The notes beneath the pieces are model-generated. The model was not told where the DNA came from and searched no databases. It was given only the letters and a program-made list of their open reading frames with translations. A stretch of 64,000 bases of DNA from Pedobacter metabolipauper (lineage in GTDB: Bacteria; Bacteroidota; Bacteroidia; Sphingobacteriales; Sphingobacteriaceae): contig NZ_SNYC01000003.1 of assembly GCF_004362715.1 (NCBI RefSeq), forward strand, positions 1,055,601-1,119,600. Reading direction: 5' to 3'. The translations under genes and the position numbers were made by a program. This document shows, in pieces, positions 1 through 9,140 of this stretch (position 1 is its first letter; each line of letters opens with the position of its first letter).

Positions 1-119
1 GAAATATACTGTATAATTATTTTAATAATTGCAAAATCGCAATTACACTATAAAAATGTCATACTACCCCCTTTTGGTTTATGTGATTATACGCTATATT
101 TATCTTATTAATATTGAAA

Positions 120-542
120 ATGGAATCAACCAAAACTTTTATAACTGTAAAAACTACGGTAAATGCGCCTATAAACAAAGTATGGGAATTCTGGACTAAA
201 CCTGAACACCTGACACAATGGACTCATGCATCTGACGATTGGCATGCGCCTTATGCTGAAAACGACCTGCGTACTTCAGGTAAGTTTAAAACCACAATGG
301 CCGCAAAAGATGGTAGTTTCAGCTTTGATTTTGAAGGCATCTATACCCATGTAGAAGAGAATAGGATCATAGCGTATACACTGGGTGACGGCAGAACGGT
401 AAAGATCTCTTTCAGCAGTGAAGGGAATAACACCCAAATTATTGAAACATTCGAAGCTGAAAATACAAATCCTGTAGAAATGCAACAAACCGGTTGGCAG
501 TCTATTCTTAATAATTTTAAGAAATATACAGAAAGTAAATAG
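120..542 (+). CDS. SRPBCC (AHSA1-like) domain protein
   Basis: The product is about 140 residues and spans one START/SRPBCC fold. It opens with the typical pattern of a strand followed by PINKVWEFWTKPEHLTQW and ends in a long amphipathic helix (GWQSILNNFKKYTES). Such proteins bind hydrophobic ligands or act as Hsp90-activator-like domains; no substrate can be read from the sequence. I use the ATG at 120; a TTG two codons upstream is also open. A weak promoter (TTTG 73-76, TATATTTA 94-101) precedes it. It stands alone, with the next gene convergent only 3 nt away. A second SRPBCC protein lies at 21363 in an ArsR operon. Confidence 0.85.
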   Translation: MESTKTFITVKTTVNAPINKVWEFWTKPEHLTQWTHASDDWHAPYAENDLRTSGKFKTTMAAKDGSFSFDFEGIYTHVEENRIIAYTLGDGRTVKISFSSEGNNTQIIETFEAENTNPVEMQQTGWQSILNNFKKYTESK

Positions 543-545
543 TCG

Positions 546-1217
546 TTACTTGCCGGTTTCTAAGTGTGGGGCATCTACAGGTTTTGATTCCGGAGAACCC
601 TTTTGCCTTAAATAAATGGTTAGAAATACAATAGAACAAACCGATAAGAATTCGCTTTGCCAGTTCTGAAACGTTTCGAACCAAAATGTAGGCTGAGCGA
701 GAAACTGAAGAACGGTATCTTTAGGCTCGTGTTTTAAAACTTGTTCTACATTATGATCCTGCCAGCTTCCGTAGAGATGAAGTCCCCAGCTTATAAAAAA
801 CAGTAGAAAAAACACAATGGAAAGAGAGTTGCTGTAGATCTTCAATACCCAGCCTCCTTTTCTAACTGGCCATGGCGCGTCCTTACCTGTAACAGGCGCC
901 CTGTCTACCTCCTCCTTCTCATCCAACGATTTAGACTCTGCAGATCCAATTTGTCTTAACCCAACAGTAAGCAGCACGTAAAGTGCCATCTGCAGAAATT
1001 CACTTTCAAAGTTCTCGAAGGTAGCTGAAATAAAGTGACCGCTTTGAAGATAGGTACCCAAGCCAATTTCTTGTGCCTGATGGTCCTGGAGTTCCTGGTT
1101 ATGCTGTTTCCATCCGGAATAGGCCTGCGCAACAAGCGTAACCATGAACAAGGATAAAAAAACGATAGACAAACCGTTACGATAAAAGAAAGAATGCTTT
1201 TTAGGATTAACCGACAT
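546..1217 (-). CDS. DUF6766 family membrane protein, internally duplicated
   Basis: A 223-residue protein made of two homologous halves, each with two predicted membrane helices. Half one runs from NGLSIVFLSLFMV to LRQIGSAESK; half two runs from NSLSIVFFLLFFI to LRQKGSPESK. Shared landmarks are the GW/GS-WxxHN segment after the first helix and the FExFxxxxSEFL motif before the second. This matches my memory of DUF6766, a family of unknown function. The linker between halves is charged (DEKEEVDRAP) and the C-terminus is soluble. The gene appears monocistronic. Confidence 0.75.
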   Translation of the reverse strand: MSVNPKKHSFFYRNGLSIVFLSLFMVTLVAQAYSGWKQHNQELQDHQAQEIGLGTYLQSGHFISATFENFESEFLQMALYVLLTVGLRQIGSAESKSLDEKEEVDRAPVTGKDAPWPVRKGGWVLKIYSNSLSIVFFLLFFISWGLHLYGSWQDHNVEQVLKHEPKDTVLQFLAQPTFWFETFQNWQSEFLSVCSIVFLTIYLRQKGSPESKPVDAPHLETGK

Positions 1218-1283
1218 GTTGTTTGCTTTTAATTAATCGCATAACAACCTGCCAGATAAATTGTTTACAACATTAAAAAAGCA

Positions 1284-1949
1284 TTACACAGTCAGAATCT
1301 GCATTTTTTTCACACACAATCTCATAAATGAGCGGATGTAAATACTGGTTACAAAATACAAGGTCAGAATTACAAGTACCTTAGCCGCTTTACTGATTTC
1401 AAATGCAGCACCGTCAATTAGCGTTAATGTGATCATAGAATTCATAAGCAGAAAACCAAGTATCCAGGCCTGGTGCATAAAATCATATTTGATAGAAAGC
1501 TTTAATCGGTTTCTATCTATAATAAACCGCTTAACCAGGTAAATAACACCAGGAATCGTTACCGCAATTAACAGTGCCTGATAAAATACCTTCACGTTAA
1601 CCTCATTAGTTAAGCTGTAGTCATAAATCATATAGCAGATAAAGAGTAAGCCCAGATTTTTTAATGCCTCAGGAAAGTGAAACGTTCCTGCATACATTTC
1701 AGACCAAAGCATTTTCCTGTATTTTGAGGTAATCTGTTTTTGATACAATGCTTCCTGTTTTACAATCTGGCTGAAACCACCAAAATCCTCATCAATAATT
1801 TCCCGAACCAATTCCAGGTCAAAGTCTCCTTCTTTAGAAGCCATGGAATTTAAGATATGATCATAAATCTCATCGTACGTTTCGCGGTAACGGGGAACAT
1901 CGAAAATATAAACCCGTATCTCTGCACATTGTTCTTCGGTTAAAAGCAT
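1284..1949 (-). CDS. PadR-associated integral membrane protein
   Basis: A 221-residue protein with an acidic soluble N-terminus (about residues 1-80, including EEQCAEIRVYIFDVPRYRET) and four or five hydrophobic segments after it. Its ATG lies one base after the stop codon of the upstream PadR gene, so the two are probably translationally coupled. Membrane partners of this kind accompany PadR regulators widely and are often the regulated product. I do not recognise a more specific family. Function is unknown; a role in envelope stress or drug response is only an inference from the PadR link. Confidence 0.7.
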   Translation of the reverse strand: MLLTEEQCAEIRVYIFDVPRYRETYDEIYDHILNSMASKEGDFDLELVREIIDEDFGGFSQIVKQEALYQKQITSKYRKMLWSEMYAGTFHFPEALKNLGLLFICYMIYDYSLTNEVNVKVFYQALLIAVTIPGVIYLVKRFIIDRNRLKLSIKYDFMHQAWILGFLLMNSMITLTLIDGAAFEISKAAKVLVILTLYFVTSIYIRSFMRLCVKKMQILTV

Positions 1950-1950
1950 A

Positions 1951-2289
1951 TCAGATGGTTGGTTTTAGGTTTAACAAAAGCTGCAGGTTCTGGATAAAAT
2001 CCCTGGCTTCCTGCAATTTATTAACAACTTCCTTTTCTCCATCCTGAGAAAGAGAATAATATTTACGCAGCCGGTTATCTACTATTTGTGTAGACGTTTC
2101 TAATAGTCCTTCAGCTTCAAGCTTATGTAGGGATGGATACAAAGCCCCATCTTTAAGTAACAATTCACCCTGTGTGATTGACTTTACCTTTTGTGTAATC
2201 TCATAGCCATACATCCTTTCATTCTCAGACAGAAGATTTAATATGATGGTTTGCAGCGTGCCCTTAAAAAGTTCATTATTAATTGCCAT
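1951..2289 (-). CDS. PadR family transcriptional regulator
   Basis: A winged-helix regulator of about 112 residues. The diagnostic PadR core is present: YGYEITQKV, then LLKDGALYPSLHKLEAEGLLET, followed by the wing with YYSLSQDGE and a short dimerisation helix. I chose the ATG at 2289; the reading frame is open upstream with an odd Tyr-rich extension that overlaps the promoter. A perfect TATATTTG -7 box ends only 3 nt before this ATG, and a 27-bp palindrome covers the -33 region, so autorepression and a leaderless transcript are plausible. It is coupled to the membrane protein gene downstream. Confidence 0.9.
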   Translation of the reverse strand: MAINNELFKGTLQTIILNLLSENERMYGYEITQKVKSITQGELLLKDGALYPSLHKLEAEGLLETSTQIVDNRLRKYYSLSQDGEKEVVNKLQEARDFIQNLQLLLNLKPTI

Positions 2290-2292
2290 GTA

Positions 2293-2324
2293 CAAATATA
2301 CATAATTACATATATACATAGAAA
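2293..2324 (-). promoter_or_regulatory. Putative padR promoter, adjacent to the start codon
   Basis: On the minus strand TTTC (2324-2321) and TATATTTG (2300-2293) are separated by 20 nt, matching the Bacteroidota housekeeping promoter with one mismatch at -33. The -7 box ends 3 nt before the padR ATG. Confidence 0.55.
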
Positions 2325-2337
2325 TCTTATGTATATA
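2311..2337. promoter_or_regulatory. Perfect 10-bp inverted repeat, candidate PadR operator
   Basis: TATATACATA (2311-2320) and its exact reverse complement TATGTATATA (2328-2337) flank a 7-nt spacer. PadR proteins typically bind ATGTA/TACAT-type dyads. The repeat overlaps the -33 position of the padR promoter, as expected for autorepression. Confidence 0.6.
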
Positions 2338-2342
2338 AAAAT

Positions 2343-2372
2343 AAAAAAGGGGACATCTATAAAGATGCCCCC
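2343..2372 (-). terminator. Intrinsic terminator after the small lipoprotein gene
   Basis: Read on the minus strand, a GGGGCATCT / AGATGTCCCC stem with a short loop and one bulge is followed by six T residues (2348-2343). It lies 38 nt after the lipoprotein stop and ahead of the padR promoter. Confidence 0.75.
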
Positions 2373-2409
2373 AGATTTATTCATAGGTAGGTAGTCTATT
2401 TTTTAACTG

Positions 2410-2619
2410 TTACTGTGGTATAGTATCTCTTGGAATTGTATCCGGGGTTGTTGCTGTTCCTGTATCAAGAGGTGTTGTACCACTCATTGTACTTGTTGTA
2501 TCTACAATATTGGTGTCTGTTGTAAGTGAATCCGAATCGCCATCACCATTTTTATCAGATCCGCAACCAGCAAATGCCATTGCTGCAACTGCGAATAATG
2601 TTAAGATCTTAAATTTCAT
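2410..2619 (-). CDS. Small Thr/Asp-rich lipoprotein
   Basis: A 69-residue protein with a lipoprotein signal peptide: hydrophobic stretch FAVAAMAF, lipobox AFAGC with the modified Cys at about position 19, then a low-complexity tail rich in Thr, Asp, Ser and Pro. It should be exported and lipid-anchored. There is no folded domain; such tails are common in small Bacteroidota lipoproteins of unknown function. A similar but not obviously homologous lipoprotein lies at 45153. An imperfect palindrome (ATTAGA/TCTAAT, 2642-2659) lies upstream. Confidence 0.75.
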   Translation of the reverse strand: MKFKILTLFAVAAMAFAGCGSDKNGDGDSDSLTTDTNIVDTTSTMSGTTPLDTGTATTPDTIPRDTIPQ

Positions 2620-2769
2620 AATTTTTAGTTTAAGGTAAATGATTAGATTAAATTCTAATATTACCTGAACATCAAAACTTGCAGGAATGTTTTATATTGA
2701 TGTTAAAGAGGTATTTTTTTCGTATGATCAGGTATAAACCGCAATATTATTTCTTATTTCAGGTTCTTT

Positions 2770-3411
2770 TTATTGAATAATACCATTACTTACTGCAAAA
2801 CGAATCAGAGCAGCTGTATTTCTTGATCCCGTTTTATCAATTAAACTTTGTCTATGCCCTTCAATCGTTCTTTTACTGATAAAAAGCTTTTCAGACATTT
2901 CATGATTGGTATGGCCCTCCGCAATTAAAAGCAATACTTCTATTTCCCGTGGTGAAAACTCTGCAGCGAATTCCAAACCAGATGATGAATTTTGTATCTG
3001 CCTGCCCATTATCTTAATGGCGAGCTCAGAACACAAATATTTATTTCCTGTGTTCACGTGTTTTAGTGAAAATAACAATTCATCTGCACTAACATTTTTT
3101 AACAGGTAACCGGAAGCTCCCTCAATAAATGCCTGAAATACATATTTTTCATTGTCGTGCATTGATAAGATCACCACCCTTGTTTTGGGGCTTACGAGTT
3201 TAAGCTCTCTAATCAGCGAAATCCCATCCAATTCAGGCATATTAATATCTGCAAGAACTATATCTATCTTTTTACCATTAGCTATATGTTCCAAAACCTC
3301 TTTTCCATTCGTCGCCTCAGCTACAATGTTTATGGTCTTATCTGTTTCTAACAGCATTCTTATCCCGTTACGAACAATATTGTGATCTTCTGCTAATAAT
3401 ACTTCCAACAT
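2770..3411 (-). CDS. NarL/LuxR-type response regulator
   Basis: A 213-residue response regulator. The receiver domain fills residues 1-120, with the acidic pair near the start (LLAEDH), the phospho-Asp in VLADINMPELDG and a Lys in YLLKNVSADE. The LuxR-type helix-turn-helix (FSPREIEVLLLIAEGHTNHEM through SKRTIEGHRQSL) fills the C-terminus. It is the last gene of a four-gene operon, 10 nt after the stand-alone CheB. The HisKA_3-type kinase two genes upstream is the natural partner. Confidence 0.93.
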   Translation of the reverse strand: MLEVLLAEDHNIVRNGIRMLLETDKTINIVAEATNGKEVLEHIANGKKIDIVLADINMPELDGISLIRELKLVSPKTRVVILSMHDNEKYVFQAFIEGASGYLLKNVSADELLFSLKHVNTGNKYLCSELAIKIMGRQIQNSSSGLEFAAEFSPREIEVLLLIAEGHTNHEMSEKLFISKRTIEGHRQSLIDKTGSRNTAALIRFAVSNGIIQ

Positions 3412-3421
3412 CTTATTTAAA

Positions 3422-4411
3422 TTAATTGATTACCTCTGCATTATTTCCAAGATCCAGCATCATTTTTTTTAATCGCTCAATATGGATTTTTATTTGACTG
3501 GCCATTTCTACTTTTGTGGGTTCTTTATGCGTATTCATAGCAATCAATAAGTTCTTTCGTTCTTCCATCATACGTATGGCAACCCATAAAGATTCTTCTA
3601 ATGATTTGATCTGTGATTCTTCCAGGGATTTCTGGGTATAGGAATGTCCGGTATAGCACCTGTACCTGGGTACCTCATCGGTTTCTACTTTTACCAGCGT
3701 TCCTCCGCAATCCGGACAGGTAAAAGGGGTAAAAGAGCCTAATTTTTCCAGATCTTCTACATTACTGCTCATCCTTAACGTAATTTCTGCTTCAAGCTTT
3801 ACATCATCAGGAACATGTGCTACATTGCATTCTTCTCTTGAATACAAGTCTGAAAGAATATATCCCATCTCATCAATCGACACCTTATAGTCAACTTCCA
3901 TGTTAGACAGAACACTTTTAGGCATATCCGGAAAATCGGCTTCGGCCGGGTCCTGAATGATACTTCTGCCACCGCTTCTTTTTATGGCAGACATCCCGGA
4001 AGTACCATCATCCAGCAATCCGGTAAGAATAATTCCAGTTACGCAATTACTGTATGCTGCTGCTGCTGAACGGAACAGCACATCAATAGACGGCCTCCAA
4101 TGGTTTTCAAATGCTCCTTTTTTAATACTGATATTTCCACCAGCAAGCATCATGTGGTGATCTGCAGGAGCTAAATAAATCGTACTGTTTTCAATGATCT
4201 GTCCATCTTCCGGGATCAGACATATCAATTTGGTACGCCTTTGAATCTCATGTAAAATAACATCAGAAAGCGAATTTCTGGACACGTGGATTACGATAAA
4301 TATTGCGGCATCAAATGTTGCATTAAAACCTGCAACCAGTCTGGAAACTGCTGCTATTCCACCCGCGGAAGCTCCTATAGTTATGACATTTTTTATTACA
4401 GTGTTAGACAT
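3422..4411 (-). CDS. Stand-alone CheB-type methylesterase domain protein
   Basis: A 329-residue protein with an N-terminal CheB methylesterase domain (about 1-190). The catalytic triad is visible: Ser15 in GASAGG, His42 in IHVSRN and Asp135 in LDDGTSG. There is no receiver domain. The C-terminal part carries a zinc-ribbon-like pattern, CPDC (232-235) and CYTGH (252-256), followed by a helical tail. CheB removes methyl groups from chemoreceptors, but no receptor or flagellar gene is present here. The gene sits 12 nt after the kinase gene and 10 nt before the NarL regulator, so it probably serves that sensory pathway. Confidence 0.88.
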   Translation of the reverse strand: MSNTVIKNVITIGASAGGIAAVSRLVAGFNATFDAAIFIVIHVSRNSLSDVILHEIQRRTKLICLIPEDGQIIENSTIYLAPADHHMMLAGGNISIKKGAFENHWRPSIDVLFRSAAAAYSNCVTGIILTGLLDDGTSGMSAIKRSGGRSIIQDPAEADFPDMPKSVLSNMEVDYKVSIDEMGYILSDLYSREECNVAHVPDDVKLEAEITLRMSSNVEDLEKLGSFTPFTCPDCGGTLVKVETDEVPRYRCYTGHSYTQKSLEESQIKSLEESLWVAIRMMEERKNLLIAMNTHKEPTKVEMASQIKIHIERLKKMMLDLGNNAEVIN

Positions 4412-4423
4412 GCGAATTATATA

Positions 4424-6043
4424 TTAAATCAATGAAGGCTCAAAATCGCTCTTCAGCTTAAGGGTAACCATAGTCCCTTTCTTAGAGGTAGTCAGATCCA
4501 TATGACCGTTTAACAAAAAGATCCTGTTTTTAATGGCCCTTAGCCCGGATCCTTTAAATAAAGAATCTTCAAGATTGACATCAAAACCTATACCATTATC
4601 AGAAACGATGAGCGTTACTATCCCATCCTTAGTACTTACCGTGATTTCTGCTAAAGTTGCCTGCGCATGCTTTATGCAATTGTTAATGAGTTCCTGAATC
4701 ATCCTAAACACATACAACTGTACATCTTTTGAAATGGATTCTGCAGAGCTTTTTATATTGGCCTTGATTTTAAAAGTAGCTGTACTTAACCGCTGGGCCA
4801 TCTCTTTAACTCCGGCAGCAAAACCAAAATCCCTGAGTACGGAAGGAGTCAGCTCATACGACAATTCGCGGGTTTCACGAATGGCCTGGTCCAGTAGTTC
4901 ATTAATATTGGCAAAATTACCTTCTGTTTTTCCCGACAATTGAATATTCTGTAGATTCATCCGTATCCCGTACAAAATCTGACAAACACTATCATGCAAG
5001 GTACTGCTAATTTTATAACGCTCTTTCTCCTGGGCATCGAACGTTGCAGACAAGATCAGCCTTTGCTTTTCAGATTGAATATCCTGGGCTTCTTTAGCAA
5101 GGCGCTTACGCTCTGTAACATCCATTATTATACCTGCAAAATAGCTATGATCAACATCATTATGAATTTCATGCCCTTTTGCAGAAATGGTTTTTACATT
5201 TCCTAATCTATTGACAACCCTAAATTCAATATCCATCTCAATAGAATTATTACTCGCGTTTAATAAGCTTTGCCTAACGTATAACTGGTCACTGGGATGA
5301 ACAATCTCAATTAATTTCTTAATACTTCCATCAAAATCCCATGGATTAATCCCAAGGATGGTATAACAGAAATCATCAAGATAAACTTTATTCTGACCCA
5401 GTCCCATTGTCCAGGTACCGGTTCCAGATGCATTAAGCGTCATTTCAAGCCGTTGATTGGTATCCATAAAACGTTGCTGGACCATGCGGTTTTCAGTAAC
5501 ATCGATCAAAGTAAGGTAATATTGAATTTTACCGGTATAGGCATTCTGTATGGCTATACCTTCCATTCTGATATAGAGTTCCTTCCCATTGATGTAGGTG
5601 CGGATTTCTGTATTTTGTTTCACAGAAGTAGTCTGCATCCTGTGAAGAAAGGTATAAAATATCTCCCAGGCAGCAGAATCTATCAATGCCTGAAACCTTT
5701 TATATAAAATATCATTTTTTGAAATACACAACAGATCGGCACCCGTTTGATTGGCCTCTTCAACAATACCTAAATGATCAAGGATAAAATACCCTACGGG
5801 AGCCAGATCAAAGAAACCGGCAAATCTGGCCCTTTCATTTTCCAGCATCAGGTGAGAAGCTGAAAGCTCATCGTTCTGCATCTCCAGCTCCAGCTGAAAG
5901 ATCTGCAATTCCCCAAGAAGAACAGCCAGTTTCTGATCACTAACATTCCCTTCAATTAACATTCGGTTATCAAACGGACTGTCCATTCTTGCTTTAATTA
6001 GCGAAAGCAGGTCTTCTTTATTATTGTTCTTTTTCCTGTTCAC
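4424..6043 (-). CDS. PAS-domain histidine kinase (NarX/DesK type)
   Basis: A 539-residue, apparently cytosolic kinase. It has a short coiled coil (about 30-65), a PAS domain (about 65-190), a second PAS with a PAC motif (about 195-315, ending in MDVTERKRLAKEA), a HisKA_3 dimerisation domain with the phospho-His in STLHDSVCQILYG, and an HATPase (SDNGIGFD, GSGLRAIKNRI). No membrane segment is evident. It overlaps the end of the CheB/CheR gene by 23 nt, which indicates coupling. HisKA_3 kinases pair with NarL-type regulators, and one is two genes downstream. Confidence 0.92.
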   Translation of the reverse strand: MNRKKNNNKEDLLSLIKARMDSPFDNRMLIEGNVSDQKLAVLLGELQIFQLELEMQNDELSASHLMLENERARFAGFFDLAPVGYFILDHLGIVEEANQTGADLLCISKNDILYKRFQALIDSAAWEIFYTFLHRMQTTSVKQNTEIRTYINGKELYIRMEGIAIQNAYTGKIQYYLTLIDVTENRMVQQRFMDTNQRLEMTLNASGTGTWTMGLGQNKVYLDDFCYTILGINPWDFDGSIKKLIEIVHPSDQLYVRQSLLNASNNSIEMDIEFRVVNRLGNVKTISAKGHEIHNDVDHSYFAGIIMDVTERKRLAKEAQDIQSEKQRLILSATFDAQEKERYKISSTLHDSVCQILYGIRMNLQNIQLSGKTEGNFANINELLDQAIRETRELSYELTPSVLRDFGFAAGVKEMAQRLSTATFKIKANIKSSAESISKDVQLYVFRMIQELINNCIKHAQATLAEITVSTKDGIVTLIVSDNGIGFDVNLEDSLFKGSGLRAIKNRIFLLNGHMDLTTSKKGTMVTLKLKSDFEPSLI

Positions 6044-9002
6044 GTTCTTGAAATTTGAAAGTGATGATCATAACAGTATCCTTATTTAATTTATTTTCAG
6101 AAATGCATTGAACATATACAATCATCTTTTTTATACCCATTCCAGGAAACTCATGCTGTAAATAAAGTTCGGTAAGTTCAGAATTAACATGTAGCAGCGC
6201 ATCGAGTTTAGTGGTATTCCATTTGTTATGAACAACCTCCATAAAAAATTGTTCTTTAATTTCGAATTCTCTAAAATTAAACATTTTTAAGAACAGTTCA
6301 TTCACTACAAGAACTTTACGGTCGTAGTCTAAAAGAACCGCTGCATCGGCCAATGAGTTTACATGATTCTGGGTATATACCATCATCGTAGATAATTTAT
6401 TTTCCAGGGCCTTAACCGGGGTAATCTTGGTAAAGGTTAAAACGGCCCCATTGATAAAATTATCCAAAGTGCGGTAAGGCATAATCCTCAGGTTATACCA
6501 ATCGTGCTTCCTGGTTTTAATTTCCAGTTCCTTCCCATTGAGGTTTTCGATCACTTCTAAAATTGCATTTTCAATGGAAGGATAATCAAAGTTGGAGACA
6601 ATATGTGTAATTGAACGACCAATATCAGAAGGGATCACATTAAATAAACGGGTTACCTGTGGGGTAAACCTTAAAATATTTAGTTCATTATCCAAAAATA
6701 TGGTGCCAATCTCTGTGTTGTCCAATAAGTTCTTCATATCGTTATTTAACCGGGTCAGTTCCTCGGCCTTATTCTGGTACTGAAGGTTAATGGTCATGAG
6801 TTCTTCGTTTAAGGACTGCATCTCTTCTTTGGTTGTTAATGCTTCCTCGTTGGTACTTTGAAGTTCCTCGTTGGTACTTTGCAGTTCTTCATTGGTAGAT
6901 TTTAATTCCTCAAGAGAAGTTTCCATCTGTTCAATGGTTGTATTGAGCTGTTGCTTGGTATACGACAATTCCTTTTCAAGTTCATCCACAGCCCCAACCT
7001 GGGTTGATTTTATTTTACCAGCAGACCCCGCACGTTTCTTCATCAGCCCCTTATCTTTAAAAGATAAGATAAACAATCCCTGCAGCTGTATGTCATTCAA
7101 ATATTCTACAGAAAAATCGATTAAACTGATTTTTCCATTTTCGTTAATTTTAAGATCGTTAAATTCAATGGTTCTTTTTTGAATGGCTGCCTGGTAAATG
7201 GCGTTGCCAATAGCATATTTAAGTTCTTCCCTGGCCATTTTATGAACATTCATCACCGCTTCACCCGAGTGTAGCTGTAAATAGCGGTCCATTTTTCCAT
7301 TGATATAAAGGATCTCTCCTTTTTCATTGATCAATAGGGAAGCAGGCGTATAATTTTCAAGCAATATCTTATGAAAATATTCAGTCAGGTAACTTTTAGC
7401 CAATTGCTTAACCGGAATTTCTTTAACCGTTTTATTAAACGGATTGGTTATATTAAACGGAAAGTCGATCATCTTACCTACACCAGCAATTCCCTCTTTG
7501 CGTCTATAGATCTTCCATTTTGAATCAATCACGGTAAATGCTTCATTGTATACCCCTACAGACTCTGCAGGACCCAGGAACAAAAAGCCCTGGTTAACCA
7601 AGGAATAATGAAAAACGGGTAATAATTTTTTCTGCAGATCTGCCGTTAAATAGATCATTACGTTTCTGCAGCATAGCAAGTCCAGTCTAGTAAAAGGCGC
7701 ATCCTTGATCAGGTTATGCTGGGCGAAAACGATCATTTCCCGGATTTCTTTTTTAACGATATAGCCATTGTTTCGTTTCAGAAAAAACTTATCCAGTCGT
7801 TCTAATGAAACCTCAGAAACTATATTTGCAAAATAAAAGCCAACACGGGCATGTTCAATCGCATTCGGATCAAGATCCGTAGCAAAGATCTGCACTTTAG
7901 GTACCTGTTTCATTGCTAAAGTAGCCAGATACTCAGATATGATGATCGCAATGGAATAGGCCTCTTCGCCGGTTGAACATCCCGCAATCCAAATTCTGAT
8001 GGGTTCATCAATCCCTTTTTTAATCAATTTTGAATAAAGCTGATCCTTTAACAGGTCAAATGCCTCACGATCCCTGAAAAATTTAGTGACCCCAATTAAA
8101 AGTTCATTAAACAGGATATCAATTTCATGCGGGTTTTCTCTTAAATAATTAACATAATGCACATAGTCTGGCAACTGATGAAATGCAATTCTCCGTTCTA
8201 CGCGTCTGTTGATCGTATTTTTTTTATATAACGTAAAGTCGTGACCGGTCTGTGAACGCAGCAGCATCAGGATTTTTTGCAGATGGGTAGAATTGTTTCT
8301 TTCCAGCACCATTTCTTCTGTTTCTGCTTCCCGGATTGCCGGATGATTCAGATACTGCATCAGTTTGGCAGGCATTTCTTCAGGAGCCAGTACATAATCT
8401 ACCATGCCTGTTTTAATAGAGGTAAGAGGCATACTGCTGTATTCTGCGGTCTCCGGACTTTGAACAATCGCCAGCCCCAGTTTCTCCTTAACCATCCGGA
8501 CGCCAGTTTCTCCGTCGGCCCCCATACCTGAGAAAATAATGCCTACGGCATAGTTCCATTGATCTTCGGCAAGGCTTTGCAGGAAATAATCAATTGACAT
8601 ATGGGCACCCTTAGCGCGCGAAGCATTAAACAAAAGTAATTTACCATTATGGATTCCCATATCCCGGTTCGGTGGAATCACATAAACATGATCAGGAGCG
8701 ATAACCATTCCATCTTTAGCCTCTATGATTGGCATGGATGTAGAAGACTGCAAAAGTCCGGAAACGTCCATGTTGTGGGTTGGGTCAAGGTGCATAATGA
8801 TTACAAATGCAAAGCCACTGTTGGCAGGCATGTGTAAAAAGAACTTTTCAAACGCACCAAAAGAACCAGCCGACCCACCCATTGCAATGATCGGAAAGAA
8901 ATTGGCCTGATTGCTTTTTCCTTCCCGCTGCACCATCAATTGAGACAGGTCTTCTTCGTTTGTGTGAATTGTTTCTTGTTTACCTCTCGCTTTCTTAGCC
9001 AT
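6021..9002 (-). CDS. CheB-CheR-PAS fusion sensor protein
   Basis: A 993-residue multidomain protein. The CheB domain (about 35-225) has Ser44 in MGGSAGS, the His in IIMHLDPTH and the Asp in GMGADGETG. The CheR methyltransferase follows (about 235-510), with the SAM-binding GCSTGEEAYSIA and NVMIYL motifs. A PAS region comes next, then a long coiled coil of repeated ELxSTNEELQ units (about 695-770), and two further PAS-like domains reach the C-terminus. Methylesterase and methyltransferase in one chain imply reversible methylation of an unknown target. There is no kinase domain; the next gene supplies it. First gene of the operon. Confidence 0.92.
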   Translation of the reverse strand: MAKKARGKQETIHTNEEDLSQLMVQREGKSNQANFFPIIAMGGSAGSFGAFEKFFLHMPANSGFAFVIIMHLDPTHNMDVSGLLQSSTSMPIIEAKDGMVIAPDHVYVIPPNRDMGIHNGKLLLFNASRAKGAHMSIDYFLQSLAEDQWNYAVGIIFSGMGADGETGVRMVKEKLGLAIVQSPETAEYSSMPLTSIKTGMVDYVLAPEEMPAKLMQYLNHPAIREAETEEMVLERNNSTHLQKILMLLRSQTGHDFTLYKKNTINRRVERRIAFHQLPDYVHYVNYLRENPHEIDILFNELLIGVTKFFRDREAFDLLKDQLYSKLIKKGIDEPIRIWIAGCSTGEEAYSIAIIISEYLATLAMKQVPKVQIFATDLDPNAIEHARVGFYFANIVSEVSLERLDKFFLKRNNGYIVKKEIREMIVFAQHNLIKDAPFTRLDLLCCRNVMIYLTADLQKKLLPVFHYSLVNQGFLFLGPAESVGVYNEAFTVIDSKWKIYRRKEGIAGVGKMIDFPFNITNPFNKTVKEIPVKQLAKSYLTEYFHKILLENYTPASLLINEKGEILYINGKMDRYLQLHSGEAVMNVHKMAREELKYAIGNAIYQAAIQKRTIEFNDLKINENGKISLIDFSVEYLNDIQLQGLFILSFKDKGLMKKRAGSAGKIKSTQVGAVDELEKELSYTKQQLNTTIEQMETSLEELKSTNEELQSTNEELQSTNEEALTTKEEMQSLNEELMTINLQYQNKAEELTRLNNDMKNLLDNTEIGTIFLDNELNILRFTPQVTRLFNVIPSDIGRSITHIVSNFDYPSIENAILEVIENLNGKELEIKTRKHDWYNLRIMPYRTLDNFINGAVLTFTKITPVKALENKLSTMMVYTQNHVNSLADAAVLLDYDRKVLVVNELFLKMFNFREFEIKEQFFMEVVHNKWNTTKLDALLHVNSELTELYLQHEFPGMGIKKMIVYVQCISENKLNKDTVMIITFKFQEREQEKEQ

Positions 9003-9140
9003 ATTCTTAAAAATAATAGCTAAAGTAAGATTATAAAAATAACCATGAAAGTAACCAGCTAACTTTTATCGAACTTTCCGTTAAAATTTATAGACTCGTA
9101 ACCCAAAGTTTATTTTTAGGCAGTTAAATAGATTAACTTC

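Noticed and set aside
2770..9002. Flagellar or gliding chemotaxis operon
   Set aside because: No MCP, CheA, CheW, CheY or motility genes are in the window.
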